In this document: positions 1 through 10,104 of the stretch, one piece after another
Numbering within the stretch: position 1 is the first letter of the stretch
Layout: each line of letters opens with the position of its first letter
NCBI GenBank assembly: GCA_017859335.1
Contig: JAFMNH010000006.1
Span: 1-45,731 of the forward strand
Direction of reading: 5' to 3'
Length of the DNA stretch: 45,731 nucleotides
Source: Rhodothermales bacterium
Lineage (GTDB): Bacteria; Bacteroidota; Rhodothermia; Rhodothermales; UBA10348
Translations under genes and position numbers: made by a program
Notes under the pieces: model-generated
What the model saw: the letters and a program-made list of their open reading frames with translations, nothing else
Database searches by the model: none
Told to the model about the DNA's origin: nothing

Positions 1-916
1 CGCGTCCGCCATGGTCGCGAATGGCTCTACAGCCCTTCAGGCCATCCATGGCGCATCCTGACAGGATGATGCCAACGGCTCCTTCCTGGAACGTCTCGGC
101 CACGCTCCGGAAAAGCGCATCAATGGAAGGGCGGCATCCGGATTCACGTCGGCCCCGATGTACATGCAGGTGGTGATGATAACCGGCCACCCGTATGCCC
201 ATGTGATGGCCACCCGGTGCGAGCCAGATTGTATCGGAATCGAGAAGGTCGTTGTTCGAGGCTTCGACCACGGGGCGTGCCGAGACCAAGGATAACCGCC
301 TGGCCAGCGCAGTGGTGAAAAACCGGGGCATATGCTGGGCTACAAGTACACAGGCCGGCGAAGGAGCGAGCCCTGCGAGGAGATCATTCAGTATGGGGAC
401 GGCGCCGCTGCAGCCACCGATGGCAATGGCCGTCGCCGCATCGCTCCGTTGACTGGTGTCCGCATGCAGCCCGTCACGACCTCGTGCCGGATGTGAGCGG
501 ACGTGATGGTGCCCTGCGGCCATACGCAGGATCGGTGGCAGGCGCTTTTGTAGATGGCCATCAGCAAAGAGGACATTCGAACCGTTTTCGGGCTTGGTCA
601 CAAATTCAGACAGGCCCTCCAGCAGCAAGTCGATGGTCAACTCGGCTCCCCCTTTGCTGCGCGATACCAAGGCGACCACAGGCAGCCCCGGTCGCAGCTC
701 GTGGATGCGCGAGAGCAAGTACGGATCGTTCTTTGATGTCTCCTCCATATCCAGCAGCAGTACATCCGGAGGGTCTTCGGCAATGTTTGCCAGCAGGTCT
801 ACACCCTCTGGTGACACAGCCTCACACACCATGTCTCCGGCTGCCTCAAGCACCGAAATGATTTTGTGACGGGCCAGTACATCTGCGTCGGATACAAGGA
901 CACGGATCGGTTTCAT
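1..916 (-). CDS. CheB-like protein-glutamate methylesterase with N-terminal receiver domain (3' end truncated by window edge)
   Basis: Manual translation from ATG at 916 (minus) stays open to the window edge: MKPIRVLVSDADVLARHKIISVLEAAGDMVCEAVSPEGVDLL...DVLLLDMEETSKND...FVTKPENGSN...AIAIGGCSGAVPILNDLLAGLAPSPACVLVAQHMPRFFTTALARRLS...IWLAPGGHHM...RPSIDALFRSVAETFQEGAVGIILSGCAMDGLKGCRAIRDHGG. Matches CheB landmarks (QHMP, APG.HM, RPSID.LF.SVA, ILxGxxxDG). Absent from the ORF track because it has no stop inside the window. Confidence 0.88.
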   Translation of the reverse strand, partial: MKPIRVLVSDADVLARHKIISVLEAAGDMVCEAVSPEGVDLLANIAEDPPDVLLLDMEETSKNDPYLLSRIHELRPGLPVVALVSRSKGGAELTIDLLLEGLSEFVTKPENGSNVLFADGHLQKRLPPILRMAAGHHHVRSHPARGRDGLHADTSQRSDAATAIAIGGCSGAVPILNDLLAGLAPSPACVLVAQHMPRFFTTALARRLSLVSARPVVEASNNDLLDSDTIWLAPGGHHMGIRVAGYHHHLHVHRGRRESGCRPSIDALFRSVAETFQEGAVGIILSGCAMDGLKGCRAIRDHGGR

Positions 917-1198
917 ACCTACACTTTTTTCACGTTGCAATCGAGCATCATGGTACCCAAGCCTCTGCCACGGGGAAAGCCGGATTCCATCCCTGTTCGG
1001 TGTAGGTAAATCACGCAGTAGGTCGTCAGGGCCCTGCTCCTGTGCGGCATCCAGGGCCCCACTGGGCGTCGGGACCCTCCCTACAGAGCACCTTCCATGC
1101 CGCGCCCAGATGTCTTTAAGGAATGCCCTGTCGCCGTCCCAGTGCTGGGTTGGCTACGATGGAAGGGACACCCTGTCATTCACATGAAGGAAGAGACC

Positions 1199-1411
1199 AT
1201 GCACTCCGATACACATTTCGACAATCCCGACATCCGGGACGATCCGATGGAGTACCTTGGCGAAGGCGCCGATCCTGAGCAAAAAGAGGCCGCAGAGCAC
1301 TACGAACTGGAGGTCACGGACGAAAATGAGCCCATCAGCGAGGCGGACAGGCAAGTCGATGAGTGCTACTACGGCGATGAGTCGAATGACGTGGAGGAGC
1401 CGTCACACTGA
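1199..1411 (+). CDS. small highly acidic hypothetical protein (70 aa)
   Basis: ATG at 1199 preceded by AAGGAAGAG; protein MHSDTHFDNPDIRDDPMEYLGEGADPEQKEAAEHYELEVTDENEPISEADRQVDECYYGDESNDVEEPSH. It is the 3' part of track ORF 1097..1411. Convergent overlap with the next gene. Confidence 0.5.
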   Translation: MHSDTHFDNPDIRDDPMEYLGEGADPEQKEAAEHYELEVTDENEPISEADRQVDECYYGDESNDVEEPSH

Positions 1412-4400
1412 TCCGGCTGCGCTCCCATAACGATCTCGACACGCATCGTGGTCATTGTGCCGTCGCCACCCCCAGAAGGGAGGGGAAGGATGACCCGGTC
1501 TTTCTCGGTCGGCACCTGCTGGTCATTGACCGTGCACGATCGTATCCCCGTCTCTACCCCGTCCGGATTCCGTACGCTGATCTCTGCCGTGAGAGCGGTT
1601 TCAGGTACATGCCAAGTGATCGTATATCCCTCCCAGGTCTTGGATAGGCAGGGGCGGATGACCAGGCGCCCGCCCTCCTCCACGGAGAGGCCGAGAATGG
1701 ACTCCAGTACCAACCGATACATCCATCCCGCTGAGCCGGTATACCATGTCCAGCCGCCGCGACCACCATGCGGGGGTACGGCGTAGACATCTGCGGCCAG
1801 GGCGTAGGGCTCGACCTGATACCTGTTCTGTCCACCCGGCGTCTTGAGGTGATTGGAGGGAAGGAGCATGTCGATGAGTTCCCATGCCCGGGTTCCCCGC
1901 CCCAGGTGTGCAAAGGCCTGGATCACCCACATTGCAGCGTGGGTGTACTGCCCCCCGTTTTCCCGTACACCGGGCACATACCCTTTGATGTACCCGGGAT
2001 CGTGTTCCGTGCGGTCGAACGGGGGTGTCAGCAACCGGATCAGGCCGTTCTCCGGATCCACCAGGTGCTCCTCAACAGCATCGAGGGCCGTTTCCGCGCG
2101 GCTCCTCGGGGCAGCCTGTGTCAATATGGCCCATGCCTGGGACATGGCGTCAATTCGACACTCCATGGATTCTGCGGAGCCCAAGGGCGTCCCGTCATCA
2201 TAGAAAGCCCGCCTGTACCACCCGCCGTCCCATCCAGCTGTATTGACGGCCTGTTTCAATTCCCGGGCGGCATGTCGATAGGTTGCTGCCCGCTGCTCCT
2301 GACCGGCTGCATCGCATATCGGAATGAATCGATTCAGGATATCGTAGAGGAACAGTCCGAGCCATACACTCTCACCCCGCCCTGCATCTCCAACCCGGTC
2401 CATGCCGTCATTCCAGTCTCCCGTACCGATGAGCGGCAGGGCATGGACGCCGACGGGAAGGGAACGATCGATTGCGCGAAAACAGTGCTCCCGGACCGAT
2501 GCCTGTTCGTGGGACGGGGTGGGGGTGAAGTAGCGTTCGTGTTCCTGATCGGTAAGCGGTAACCCCTCGAGGAAGGGCACCACTTCCTCGAGAAGATCAT
2601 CGTCTCCCGTCCAGCGCAGGTATTCGGAAGTAATCCAGGGTAGCCACAGCAGGTCATCCGAGATCCGGGTTCGAACCCCTCGCCCGGAGGGAGGATGCCA
2701 CCAATGCTGCACATCGCCCTCGACAAATTGCCGCGCTGCGTGGATAAGGATCTGCCGTCGCGTCCATTCCGGGCCGAGGGCCAACAGGGCTGCCGCGTCC
2801 TGGAGCTGATCCCTGAAACCGATGGCGCCGCCCGACTGGTAGAAAGCGGTCCGCCCGAGGAGACGGCAGGCTACGGTCTGGTAGATCAGCCATCCATTCA
2901 CGACCGCATTGAGGGCCTCTGAGGGTGTCCGGATGACCAAACGGGAACAGAGTGAGGCCCATCTGTCCTTTGCCGCTTCAAGCGTGGCTTCCAGGGCGCC
3001 TTCGTTGGACAGTTCCTGGATCAATGTCACGAATTCTTGCTCAGAATCCGTTTGCCCCATGATCATGCTGCAGGTGGTTGATGCATGGGCTGGCAGGGTC
3101 AGTTCCACCATGAACGCCGCACAGGGCTCTCTACCGGCCCCGGTCCAACCATCCAGGCGGTGTGTGGAGGTGATGGCTGCAGGCGCTGAGAGATGGCCGT
3201 TACGTCCCAGGAATGCGCCCCGGTCCGCCGTCAAGCTCGGAGTGTGAGCCAGGGATCCGGGCAGCAGGGCAGCGCCTGCCGTCAGCTGGGCGAACTCATT
3301 GTTGTATGCGTTCCTTGCTACAATGGCATCCGGTTCTTCCAGGCGCCGGGTCACGACGAAGGGAGCGCTTCGTTGCGCCGTCACACCAAGTACCAGTCGG
3401 TTGTAGAAGACGACATGCAGATGGCGTGGGGCGTCTGACGTGTTGATCAGGCGCAGGCGGGTGATCTTGATCGGTTTTTCGGGGGCAACAAACCGGGTCG
3501 TTTCCTCCCGCATGCCGGCTGCCTCATGCAGGTACGTCGTGTAGCCGAAGCCGTGTCGCACTTCATACGATCCCCCGTCCGGTGCGGGGCCCGGCATGGG
3601 CGACCAGAAATCCTTCCTCCGGGCATCACGCAGATAGATGGCTTCCTCAACCGGGTCGGATGTGGCATCGTTGGACCACGGTGTCAGTCTGTTTTCGCGA
3701 CTGTTCCGACTCCAGGTAACACCACCGCCCCGCTCAGTGGCAACGAACCCGAGCGTATCGTTGGCAATGACGTTGACCCACGGCATGGGCGGCAGTTGGG
3801 GGCCCTGTGGGCCGCTCGGCAGGTTGATGACGAACTCCTGGTCGGCTGTGTTGAATTCGCCCAGGACATCCTGGGAGCCGTTGGGTTTTGTCGGCCTGTC
3901 TTCCTGCTCTCCGGGCGTACGCCTGTCCCCTGTGCGGGGTTGAAACACGATGGTATTCGTCGCGGCGCCCAGGTCATCTTTCCATTCGATGTCTCCCCTG
4001 ATGACGACGGCTGCTACGGTGTGTAGCAGGGTCAGATGGGTTTCGGGAATGTCGTCAAGGCGCCTGAGGGACACGGTTCCCTTGGTCGCTTCCACGATCC
4101 GACCCGGGACTTCGACGGCGTGTTGGACCAGATCTCCCAGATCATCGAGATAGGATGCCTCGGATTCGTACACGAACAGGATGTCCGTGTTCAGACCCCT
4201 GTACTGCCAAAAGGCATGTGCGCGTGCAAGCAGCCTGACCGTATCCAGGTGGGTATCGTCGGGAATATGCGCAACGACGAGGGGTCGATCCCCTGAAATA
4301 CCATAGGCCCACAGCGCAGGCTGTTGGGCGCGGTTGCGTTCCAGCACTGAGGCCGGAGCTCGAAGTCCGGGATGCCCGAAAAGCAGCGCGCCGCCTATCC

Positions 4401-7400
4401 GTTGGGCAGTCAATGCCTGCTCAGGACGGAGATCAAAATTATTCAGCTGGATGATTCCGTAGGCCTCGGCCAGATGGAAGGCACGTTCGACAGCCTGCGG
4501 GTTGTCATACTGGTCGGCCAGGTATTCGGCCTTGCTTCGCGAGCGTGCCGCACCGGTCGTGAACGTAACCTTGGTGCGTTCCCCTGGTCCTATCACGACC
4601 GTGCATGACAGACTCAAGCAGGGATCCAGGACACTGCCCAGTGCTCCATGTATCCCGTTTGCCCCAGAGGCCTGTTGATGGGCTGGCGGGCAGTCCGGAC
4701 ACAGCCGGATGGGGTGTGCCGGGGTACGCCCCCTGCCCAGAAAGGCTTTCCGATCCGTCTCATAGCGCACAGGGTCCGCGGTGTCAGTCTGATCATGGTC
4801 TATGAGGCCGTGAATCATCCAGAGTTCGTCCTCTTCGCTTCGACGCGGTCGGCGATGCGCCAGCAGCGTCTGGTGTTCATCCAGATATTCCGTTTGAACG
4901 AAGAGATTGTGGAAGGCAGGATGGTCTTCATAGGAGCGTCTCTCCAGCATGGACACGCCGGTGAAACTCGTTATCTCAAGACGCCGCTCCTCCTTGGAAT
5001 AGTTGGTAAGCGTGACCGTGCGCAACTCCATGTCATCCAGAGGAGAGATGCATACCTCCGTAAACGTTTCTATCCAGTTGTCCACACGGGCCGATTCGAA
5101 TTTGTTGATGTGCAACCAGGCATCATAACGGTCCGCCTCCTGCTGCACGGGCTGATGTCCTGTTGACCAGAGGGCGTTGCTACAGGTGTCGCGAATGTAG
5201 ATGAAGAGGCCATCGCCGTCGGCAATCCTGTCTGGTGTGAAACGGGTCAGCTGAACGTCCCCAAGCGCTGTATATCCTGTTCCGGCTGCCGTAATACACG
5301 TGTGCAGTCGGCCATTGGTCAGGAAAAGGGCGTGGGGCGTGTCTGCATCGACGCCCGCACGCGGAATATGGGTGACGGCTGTCTCGACGTGGGAAGTATC
5401 CCTCGGCTCCCGCTGCGCAGAGACAGCATGCACGGTTGTCAATTCGATGACATCAGGCAGTTTTTCCTGTAGAAGCAGCTCGACCGAACGCACGAGGGGG
5501 CTGGCATGGAAACGGCGTTGCATCCCATTACCGAAAAGAAGATTGCAGATGGCCAGCAAACCCATCCCCTGATGGTGCGTCATGTAGGAATAGACGATAG
5601 CCGGGATACCGCCAGCACCTGTCCGTTCGCGGGTGTAATCCACGGCCTCATAGTAACCCATCGAGCCAAGCAGCCCCGCCTTGCTAAGTACCCTCATGTT
5701 CTCGAGGGCGCTTTCTGGATCCACAGCCAGCGAAAGCAACGTTGCATACGGCGCAACGACATAGTCCTGGGCAAGCCCTCGCTTCAACCCGAGTTCGGGT
5801 ACGCCGAAGGCGCGGTACTGATAGTCCATGTCCAGATTCAGCATGCCGTATCCGCTTTCCGACACACCCCAAGGCAGTTGATGCTCACGTCCCCGATGAA
5901 TCTGGGCCTTGACGGCATGGGTATAGGTCTCATCGAGCAGGGAATGTTCATACCGCTTCATGAACAACAGGGGCATCAGGTACTCGAACATGGTGCCTCC
6001 CCAGGACACCAGAGCACGGCCACTGCCAACCTCAGTCAAGCGACGGCTCAGATGGAACCAGTGTCGGGCGGGCAGGTCTCCTCGGGCAATGGCCAGAAAC
6101 GAGGCCACGCGGGCCTCGCTGGCAAAGAGGTCATAGGTTGCATGATCGCGTGCCATGCGGTCCTCATTGAAGCCGATGGTCAGCAGGGAGCGGTCGGCAT
6201 CAAAGAGAAAGCCGAACTCCATCGGTCGGATAAGGTCATCACACAGCCCGATCAGCACCTGCGTCGACTCGGTCAACCCGTCCATGATGCCTTTCGGGGC
6301 GTCCCCGAAGGCGCGCAGGTGGCGCGCCGGCTGCCGGCTCCAGTAGGCCAGGTCTCCGGACACATCGTCCTCTTGCAGTGGCATCAGGGCGCTTTCAAGC
6401 TGATCGGCCCGCACCAGCCATTGCTCACGCTCAAGACCCCTGGCCTCCCCGGAAATCGTACGCATGAGTTCATCGATCTGGGTTGTGATTTCCTCCAGAA
6501 GTGGCGTTCCCAAGCGGTCTGCACGTGTTTCTACCTCCTCCTTGAGCACCTCCAGTATGTCTGTAAGGCCCTCCTCGGGGTGCGAGATGGGTCCGGGTGG
6601 TCCGCCGGCTATGCTCATCTCAATCAGACCCTGCCGGAGCACGATCAGTGAGGCCAGCAGATTTCCTGAGTCCACGGTCGAAACATAGCGGGGACGCAGG
6701 ACGGATGCGTTCCTCGTGTCGTACCAGTTATAGAAATGGCCCCTGTAGCGATCGAGTCGTTGCATGGATTCGAGCATATGGCCAAGCATGGACACGGCAC
6801 GCTGGTGCGTCAGGTATCCGAAATCAACGGCCGACAGCACGGCCAACAAGGCCAGTCCCATGTTGGTCGGCGACGTTCTGTGTGCGATGCCCCTCGACGG
6901 CTTGACCTGCAGATTGTCCGGTGGTAGCCAGGGTTCAGGGGGTCCGATGGTACGATCGAAGTAGGCCCATGTCCGGCATGCCGTCATTCTCAGTAATCGG
7001 AGATCGGCTTCGGGCAAGACGGTTGTCCGTGTGCGATGTGGCCGACCCAGAGCCCAGGTCAGGACGGGAGCAGCCAGCCAGGCCATCATGAAGGGGAGGG
7101 TCACGATCGGCATCCCCCAGCCGGTCATCAGGGAGGTGGCGCCCCATATCAAGGGTAGAGCCGTATTGGGCCACATACGGCCAAGTTCAACCGGAATCCC
7201 CGATGGGAGCCCGATCTCAGCCTCCCAAGCCGTTTTCCACTCCAGCCGCCGCTTGCGTGAAACAAGACTCCTCCAGAGGGTCCGCAGGATGGCGTCGAGG
7301 GCCACACGAGCCATATCCGGTAAAACAGCCGCCGTGAGGGCCGCGCGAGCCAGATTCATGCGCGTCTCCAGGCCGAAGGATGACAGCTTCCGCCTGCCCG

Positions 7401-9999
7401 GTCCGCGCGTCGGTCGGGTCAGCAGGACAGTGGTGGTTCCCAGAAGCACCGGCAGGGCTAGTAACGCCATACCCAGAAGTGTCCAGTAAAGGGCCAGGCC
7501 CGGCAAAGCAACCCAACCAAAGAGCAGAAAGATGAGCATGGCCGGGGCGGAGAGGGATCTTCGCAGGTTATCCAGCATCTTCCAACGCCCCATGGCCGGA
7601 ACCCGAAGATCAGATCGTCCCCGTATCCAGGGAAGCAGCTGCCAGTCCCCCCGAATCCATCGATGCAGCCTGCTTACATAGGCAGCGTAGGTTGATGGAT
7701 AGCTGTCAAAGAGTTCCACATCGGTCACGAGCGCTGTCCTCAGAAACGAGCCTTCGAGCAGATCGTGGGACAACACCGCATTTTCGGGGAATGCCCGGTC
7801 GAGCAGATCCCGGAAGACCTCTGCGTGGTAGAGTCCTTTACCGGTGTAAATACCCTCTCCGAACAGATCCTGATAGACGTCGGAAACAGCTGTCGTATAG
7901 GGATCAAGACCGACATGACCCGAAAAGAGCCGCGCAAACATCGTTTTTCCGGCTTCTTCCGGGACAATGGAGATACGTGGCTGCAACACAGCATGACCGC
8001 GGTGGATGGCACGTTTCCCTGTGCGTTTGTCCGTACCAACCACCGGAATGTTGAACGGGTGGGCAGCTGTTCGTGCCAGATCCCGGGCCGCCCCGCTCGG
8101 CAGGCGCGTGTCTGCATCGAGGGTAATGACATACGGAATGGGGCCTGAGCGGACAAAGGCCTCAAATCCCCCTTCGATCAGGGTAAAGGACGAGGGCGCC
8201 CCTGGATCTGCCAGCAGCCGGTTGAACTCTTCCAGTTTACCCCGCTTTCGCTCCCACTCCATGAATACACCCTCCGATGCATTCCATTGCCGGGCGCGGT
8301 GAAGCAGGAAAAACATGTTTCCATGCCCATCGTCATACCGCTTGTTGACGTCCCGTACGGCCGTCACGGCAGCCTCGAGGATCTCCGCATCACCCGGCAT
8401 ATCGGAGGCAGGGGCATCCGGTAAACCGGTCAACAAGGCAAAGCGAACGTTGGGGTCAGCGTTTGCCACAGCCCTGATCTCCAACTGTTCGACTTGCTGC
8501 CGGGCATGCTCTGCGGAGGCAAGGAGTGTGGGAACGACCACCATGGTACGATGATCATCCGGAATACCCTCCGCAAATGCCATACGAGGCAGGCTTCGTG
8601 GTGGAAGCACCAAGGAAAGGATCCAGTTCACGAGTGCTGTGGTCAGATCCCAAGCCGGTAGAGCGGCCACCATGGCCGCCGCGGCGACAAGCCAGGGCCA
8701 TGGCGTCGTGGTCAGCACCATCCACATGGGCAGGGCGAGCACGGAGAGAAAGATCAACAGGCCCATACTGAAGTAGACGGGAGCGGGGTGCCGCTCAGTC
8801 CATCGCCGGGCGCGAACGCCAAGCGGGGGGCTATATCCGATGAGGTCTTCAAGGCGCTGTCGACAGGGCTCGAAAAGAGTCCACCCCACGTGTTGGTCCT
8901 TGGGCACGTGCGTGCAGCTAGCACCATTCTCGGCCAGTTGCAACAGTTGGCGTGCTACATCGAATTCGGATACATCGGAGTATTCGGCAAGATGCTCCAC
9001 CTGTGAGCGGTACCGATCTCTTGTTCTCGAATCCATGTGTGGGTACACCCCTGACGGGTCGAGGCGAAGTGTTCGCTCCACCACCGAGAGGTCTTCCACG
9101 AAATGCGTCCAATCCGTCTCTGATGTCGAGCGCAGTGACGTGATGGCATTGGCAATACTGACCTGCCGTTCGGATTCCTCTTTCGTGTAGGCTTCCAGCA
9201 CCTGCTCGGCTGATGTATGGCGCTCGGTGAACGCCTCATTGAACCACTCTCGCTCCTTTTGTGACAATCCCCGTGCCGTATCCAGGGATCGGGAAACCTG
9301 CGCAAGGAATAAGTCCACCTCGAAGAGCGGATGCTTGGTTATGGCTTCCAGGCCACGTCCGAAAGACGATCCATCCGTCGGGACGGGCGATTGGTCTGCC
9401 TCTTTTTCTTCCTCCACTATGCGCCTCGTCACCTGCTCGACCGCATCCCGGATCTCATGCGATGTCAGGATTTCCCGCGAGAGACCCTCGAGGCGTTCGA
9501 TCATGACGATCCGGATCATGATGGGAATGGCCCAAAGTTCGCACAGGGCCAGGAAGTCCACGTCCTGATAGGCGTTGACAAAGCTGCCGAGCACGGCCTC
9601 GTCAATGACATTGTCTGTACTATCTGCCAGATCCGAGACGATCTGGAACACGCGGGGAAAGCCGCTCAGGGGTCCTGAACTCAGCTTGGGAAGTTTTCGA
9701 TAGAAACCCTTGGTAAGGTGCTCCCGGATGCGCAGGAACTGCTCGCGGATGATGTAATGATTATCCAGGATCCAGTCTGCTGCAGGGAGCATGGTCTCTC
9801 CACTGCGCGCTGCTCCAAGCAATACATCATACACCCGGTCCAGGTCATCGCGTGATGCATCCAGGTGGTCTGTGAGTGGCTTCGATGGGTGGAAGGCAAG
9901 TGCCCCTGGTGTGACGTGTGCCTCGGCCAGCAGCCTGGCGTGTGAGGCCCGCTGCTCAGCGGTGAGTGGTCTGGATTCATGGCGTCTCATGGCTCTCAT
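1369..9999 (-). CDS. ndvB: Cyclic beta-1,2-glucan synthase-like protein (NdvB/ChvB type: GT84 + glycoamylase-like + GH94 domains), 2876 aa
   Basis: Single very long ORF with GT motif VITLDADTRLP, RLHRWIRGDWQLLPW, membrane segments, GH94 motifs GGAIGFRDQLQDAAALL, GTGDWNDGMDRVG and PGVRENGGQYTHAAMW. AGGAGGTGA lies just upstream of the start. Confidence 0.93.
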   Translation of the reverse strand: MRAMRRHESRPLTAEQRASHARLLAEAHVTPGALAFHPSKPLTDHLDASRDDLDRVYDVLLGAARSGETMLPAADWILDNHYIIREQFLRIREHLTKGFYRKLPKLSSGPLSGFPRVFQIVSDLADSTDNVIDEAVLGSFVNAYQDVDFLALCELWAIPIMIRIVMIERLEGLSREILTSHEIRDAVEQVTRRIVEEEKEADQSPVPTDGSSFGRGLEAITKHPLFEVDLFLAQVSRSLDTARGLSQKEREWFNEAFTERHTSAEQVLEAYTKEESERQVSIANAITSLRSTSETDWTHFVEDLSVVERTLRLDPSGVYPHMDSRTRDRYRSQVEHLAEYSDVSEFDVARQLLQLAENGASCTHVPKDQHVGWTLFEPCRQRLEDLIGYSPPLGVRARRWTERHPAPVYFSMGLLIFLSVLALPMWMVLTTTPWPWLVAAAAMVAALPAWDLTTALVNWILSLVLPPRSLPRMAFAEGIPDDHRTMVVVPTLLASAEHARQQVEQLEIRAVANADPNVRFALLTGLPDAPASDMPGDAEILEAAVTAVRDVNKRYDDGHGNMFFLLHRARQWNASEGVFMEWERKRGKLEEFNRLLADPGAPSSFTLIEGGFEAFVRSGPIPYVITLDADTRLPSGAARDLARTAAHPFNIPVVGTDKRTGKRAIHRGHAVLQPRISIVPEEAGKTMFARLFSGHVGLDPYTTAVSDVYQDLFGEGIYTGKGLYHAEVFRDLLDRAFPENAVLSHDLLEGSFLRTALVTDVELFDSYPSTYAAYVSRLHRWIRGDWQLLPWIRGRSDLRVPAMGRWKMLDNLRRSLSAPAMLIFLLFGWVALPGLALYWTLLGMALLALPVLLGTTTVLLTRPTRGPGRRKLSSFGLETRMNLARAALTAAVLPDMARVALDAILRTLWRSLVSRKRRLEWKTAWEAEIGLPSGIPVELGRMWPNTALPLIWGATSLMTGWGMPIVTLPFMMAWLAAPVLTWALGRPHRTRTTVLPEADLRLLRMTACRTWAYFDRTIGPPEPWLPPDNLQVKPSRGIAHRTSPTNMGLALLAVLSAVDFGYLTHQRAVSMLGHMLESMQRLDRYRGHFYNWYDTRNASVLRPRYVSTVDSGNLLASLIVLRQGLIEMSIAGGPPGPISHPEEGLTDILEVLKEEVETRADRLGTPLLEEITTQIDELMRTISGEARGLEREQWLVRADQLESALMPLQEDDVSGDLAYWSRQPARHLRAFGDAPKGIMDGLTESTQVLIGLCDDLIRPMEFGFLFDADRSLLTIGFNEDRMARDHATYDLFASEARVASFLAIARGDLPARHWFHLSRRLTEVGSGRALVSWGGTMFEYLMPLLFMKRYEHSLLDETYTHAVKAQIHRGREHQLPWGVSESGYGMLNLDMDYQYRAFGVPELGLKRGLAQDYVVAPYATLLSLAVDPESALENMRVLSKAGLLGSMGYYEAVDYTRERTGAGGIPAIVYSYMTHHQGMGLLAICNLLFGNGMQRRFHASPLVRSVELLLQEKLPDVIELTTVHAVSAQREPRDTSHVETAVTHIPRAGVDADTPHALFLTNGRLHTCITAAGTGYTALGDVQLTRFTPDRIADGDGLFIYIRDTCSNALWSTGHQPVQQEADRYDAWLHINKFESARVDNWIETFTEVCISPLDDMELRTVTLTNYSKEERRLEITSFTGVSMLERRSYEDHPAFHNLFVQTEYLDEHQTLLAHRRPRRSEEDELWMIHGLIDHDQTDTADPVRYETDRKAFLGRGRTPAHPIRLCPDCPPAHQQASGANGIHGALGSVLDPCLSLSCTVVIGPGERTKVTFTTGAARSRSKAEYLADQYDNPQAVERAFHLAEAYGIIQLNNFDLRPEQALTAQRIGGALLFGHPGLRAPASVLERNRAQQPALWAYGISGDRPLVVAHIPDDTHLDTVRLLARAHAFWQYRGLNTDILFVYESEASYLDDLGDLVQHAVEVPGRIVEATKGTVSLRRLDDIPETHLTLLHTVAAVVIRGDIEWKDDLGAATNTIVFQPRTGDRRTPGEQEDRPTKPNGSQDVLGEFNTADQEFVINLPSGPQGPQLPPMPWVNVIANDTLGFVATERGGGVTWSRNSRENRLTPWSNDATSDPVEEAIYLRDARRKDFWSPMPGPAPDGGSYEVRHGFGYTTYLHEAAGMREETTRFVAPEKPIKITRLRLINTSDAPRHLHVVFYNRLVLGVTAQRSAPFVVTRRLEEPDAIVARNAYNNEFAQLTAGAALLPGSLAHTPSLTADRGAFLGRNGHLSAPAAITSTHRLDGWTGAGREPCAAFMVELTLPAHASTTCSMIMGQTDSEQEFVTLIQELSNEGALEATLEAAKDRWASLCSRLVIRTPSEALNAVVNGWLIYQTVACRLLGRTAFYQSGGAIGFRDQLQDAAALLALGPEWTRRQILIHAARQFVEGDVQHWWHPPSGRGVRTRISDDLLWLPWITSEYLRWTGDDDLLEEVVPFLEGLPLTDQEHERYFTPTPSHEQASVREHCFRAIDRSLPVGVHALPLIGTGDWNDGMDRVGDAGRGESVWLGLFLYDILNRFIPICDAAGQEQRAATYRHAARELKQAVNTAGWDGGWYRRAFYDDGTPLGSAESMECRIDAMSQAWAILTQAAPRSRAETALDAVEEHLVDPENGLIRLLTPPFDRTEHDPGYIKGYVPGVRENGGQYTHAAMWVIQAFAHLGRGTRAWELIDMLLPSNHLKTPGGQNRYQVEPYALAADVYAVPPHGGRGGWTWYTGSAGWMYRLVLESILGLSVEEGGRLVIRPCLSKTWEGYTITWHVPETALTAEISVRNPDGVETGIRSCTVNDQQVPTEKDRVILPLPSGGGDGTMTTMRVEIVMGAQPDQCDGSSTSFDSSP

Positions 10000-10104
10000 T
10001 CACCTCCTCGCTCCTTGGCTTGCCGATGTACGCTCCCCTGATGGCATGCGCTTCCGGCCCACCACCGGATCGTGGATTCCCCTCAAGATGGAACTGCATA
10101 ACCA

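Noticed and set aside
5506-6651. 381-aa plus-strand ORF inside ndvB
   Set aside because: Antisense to a region with clear conserved NdvB protein sequence; no recognisable family. Shadow ORF of a GC-rich gene.
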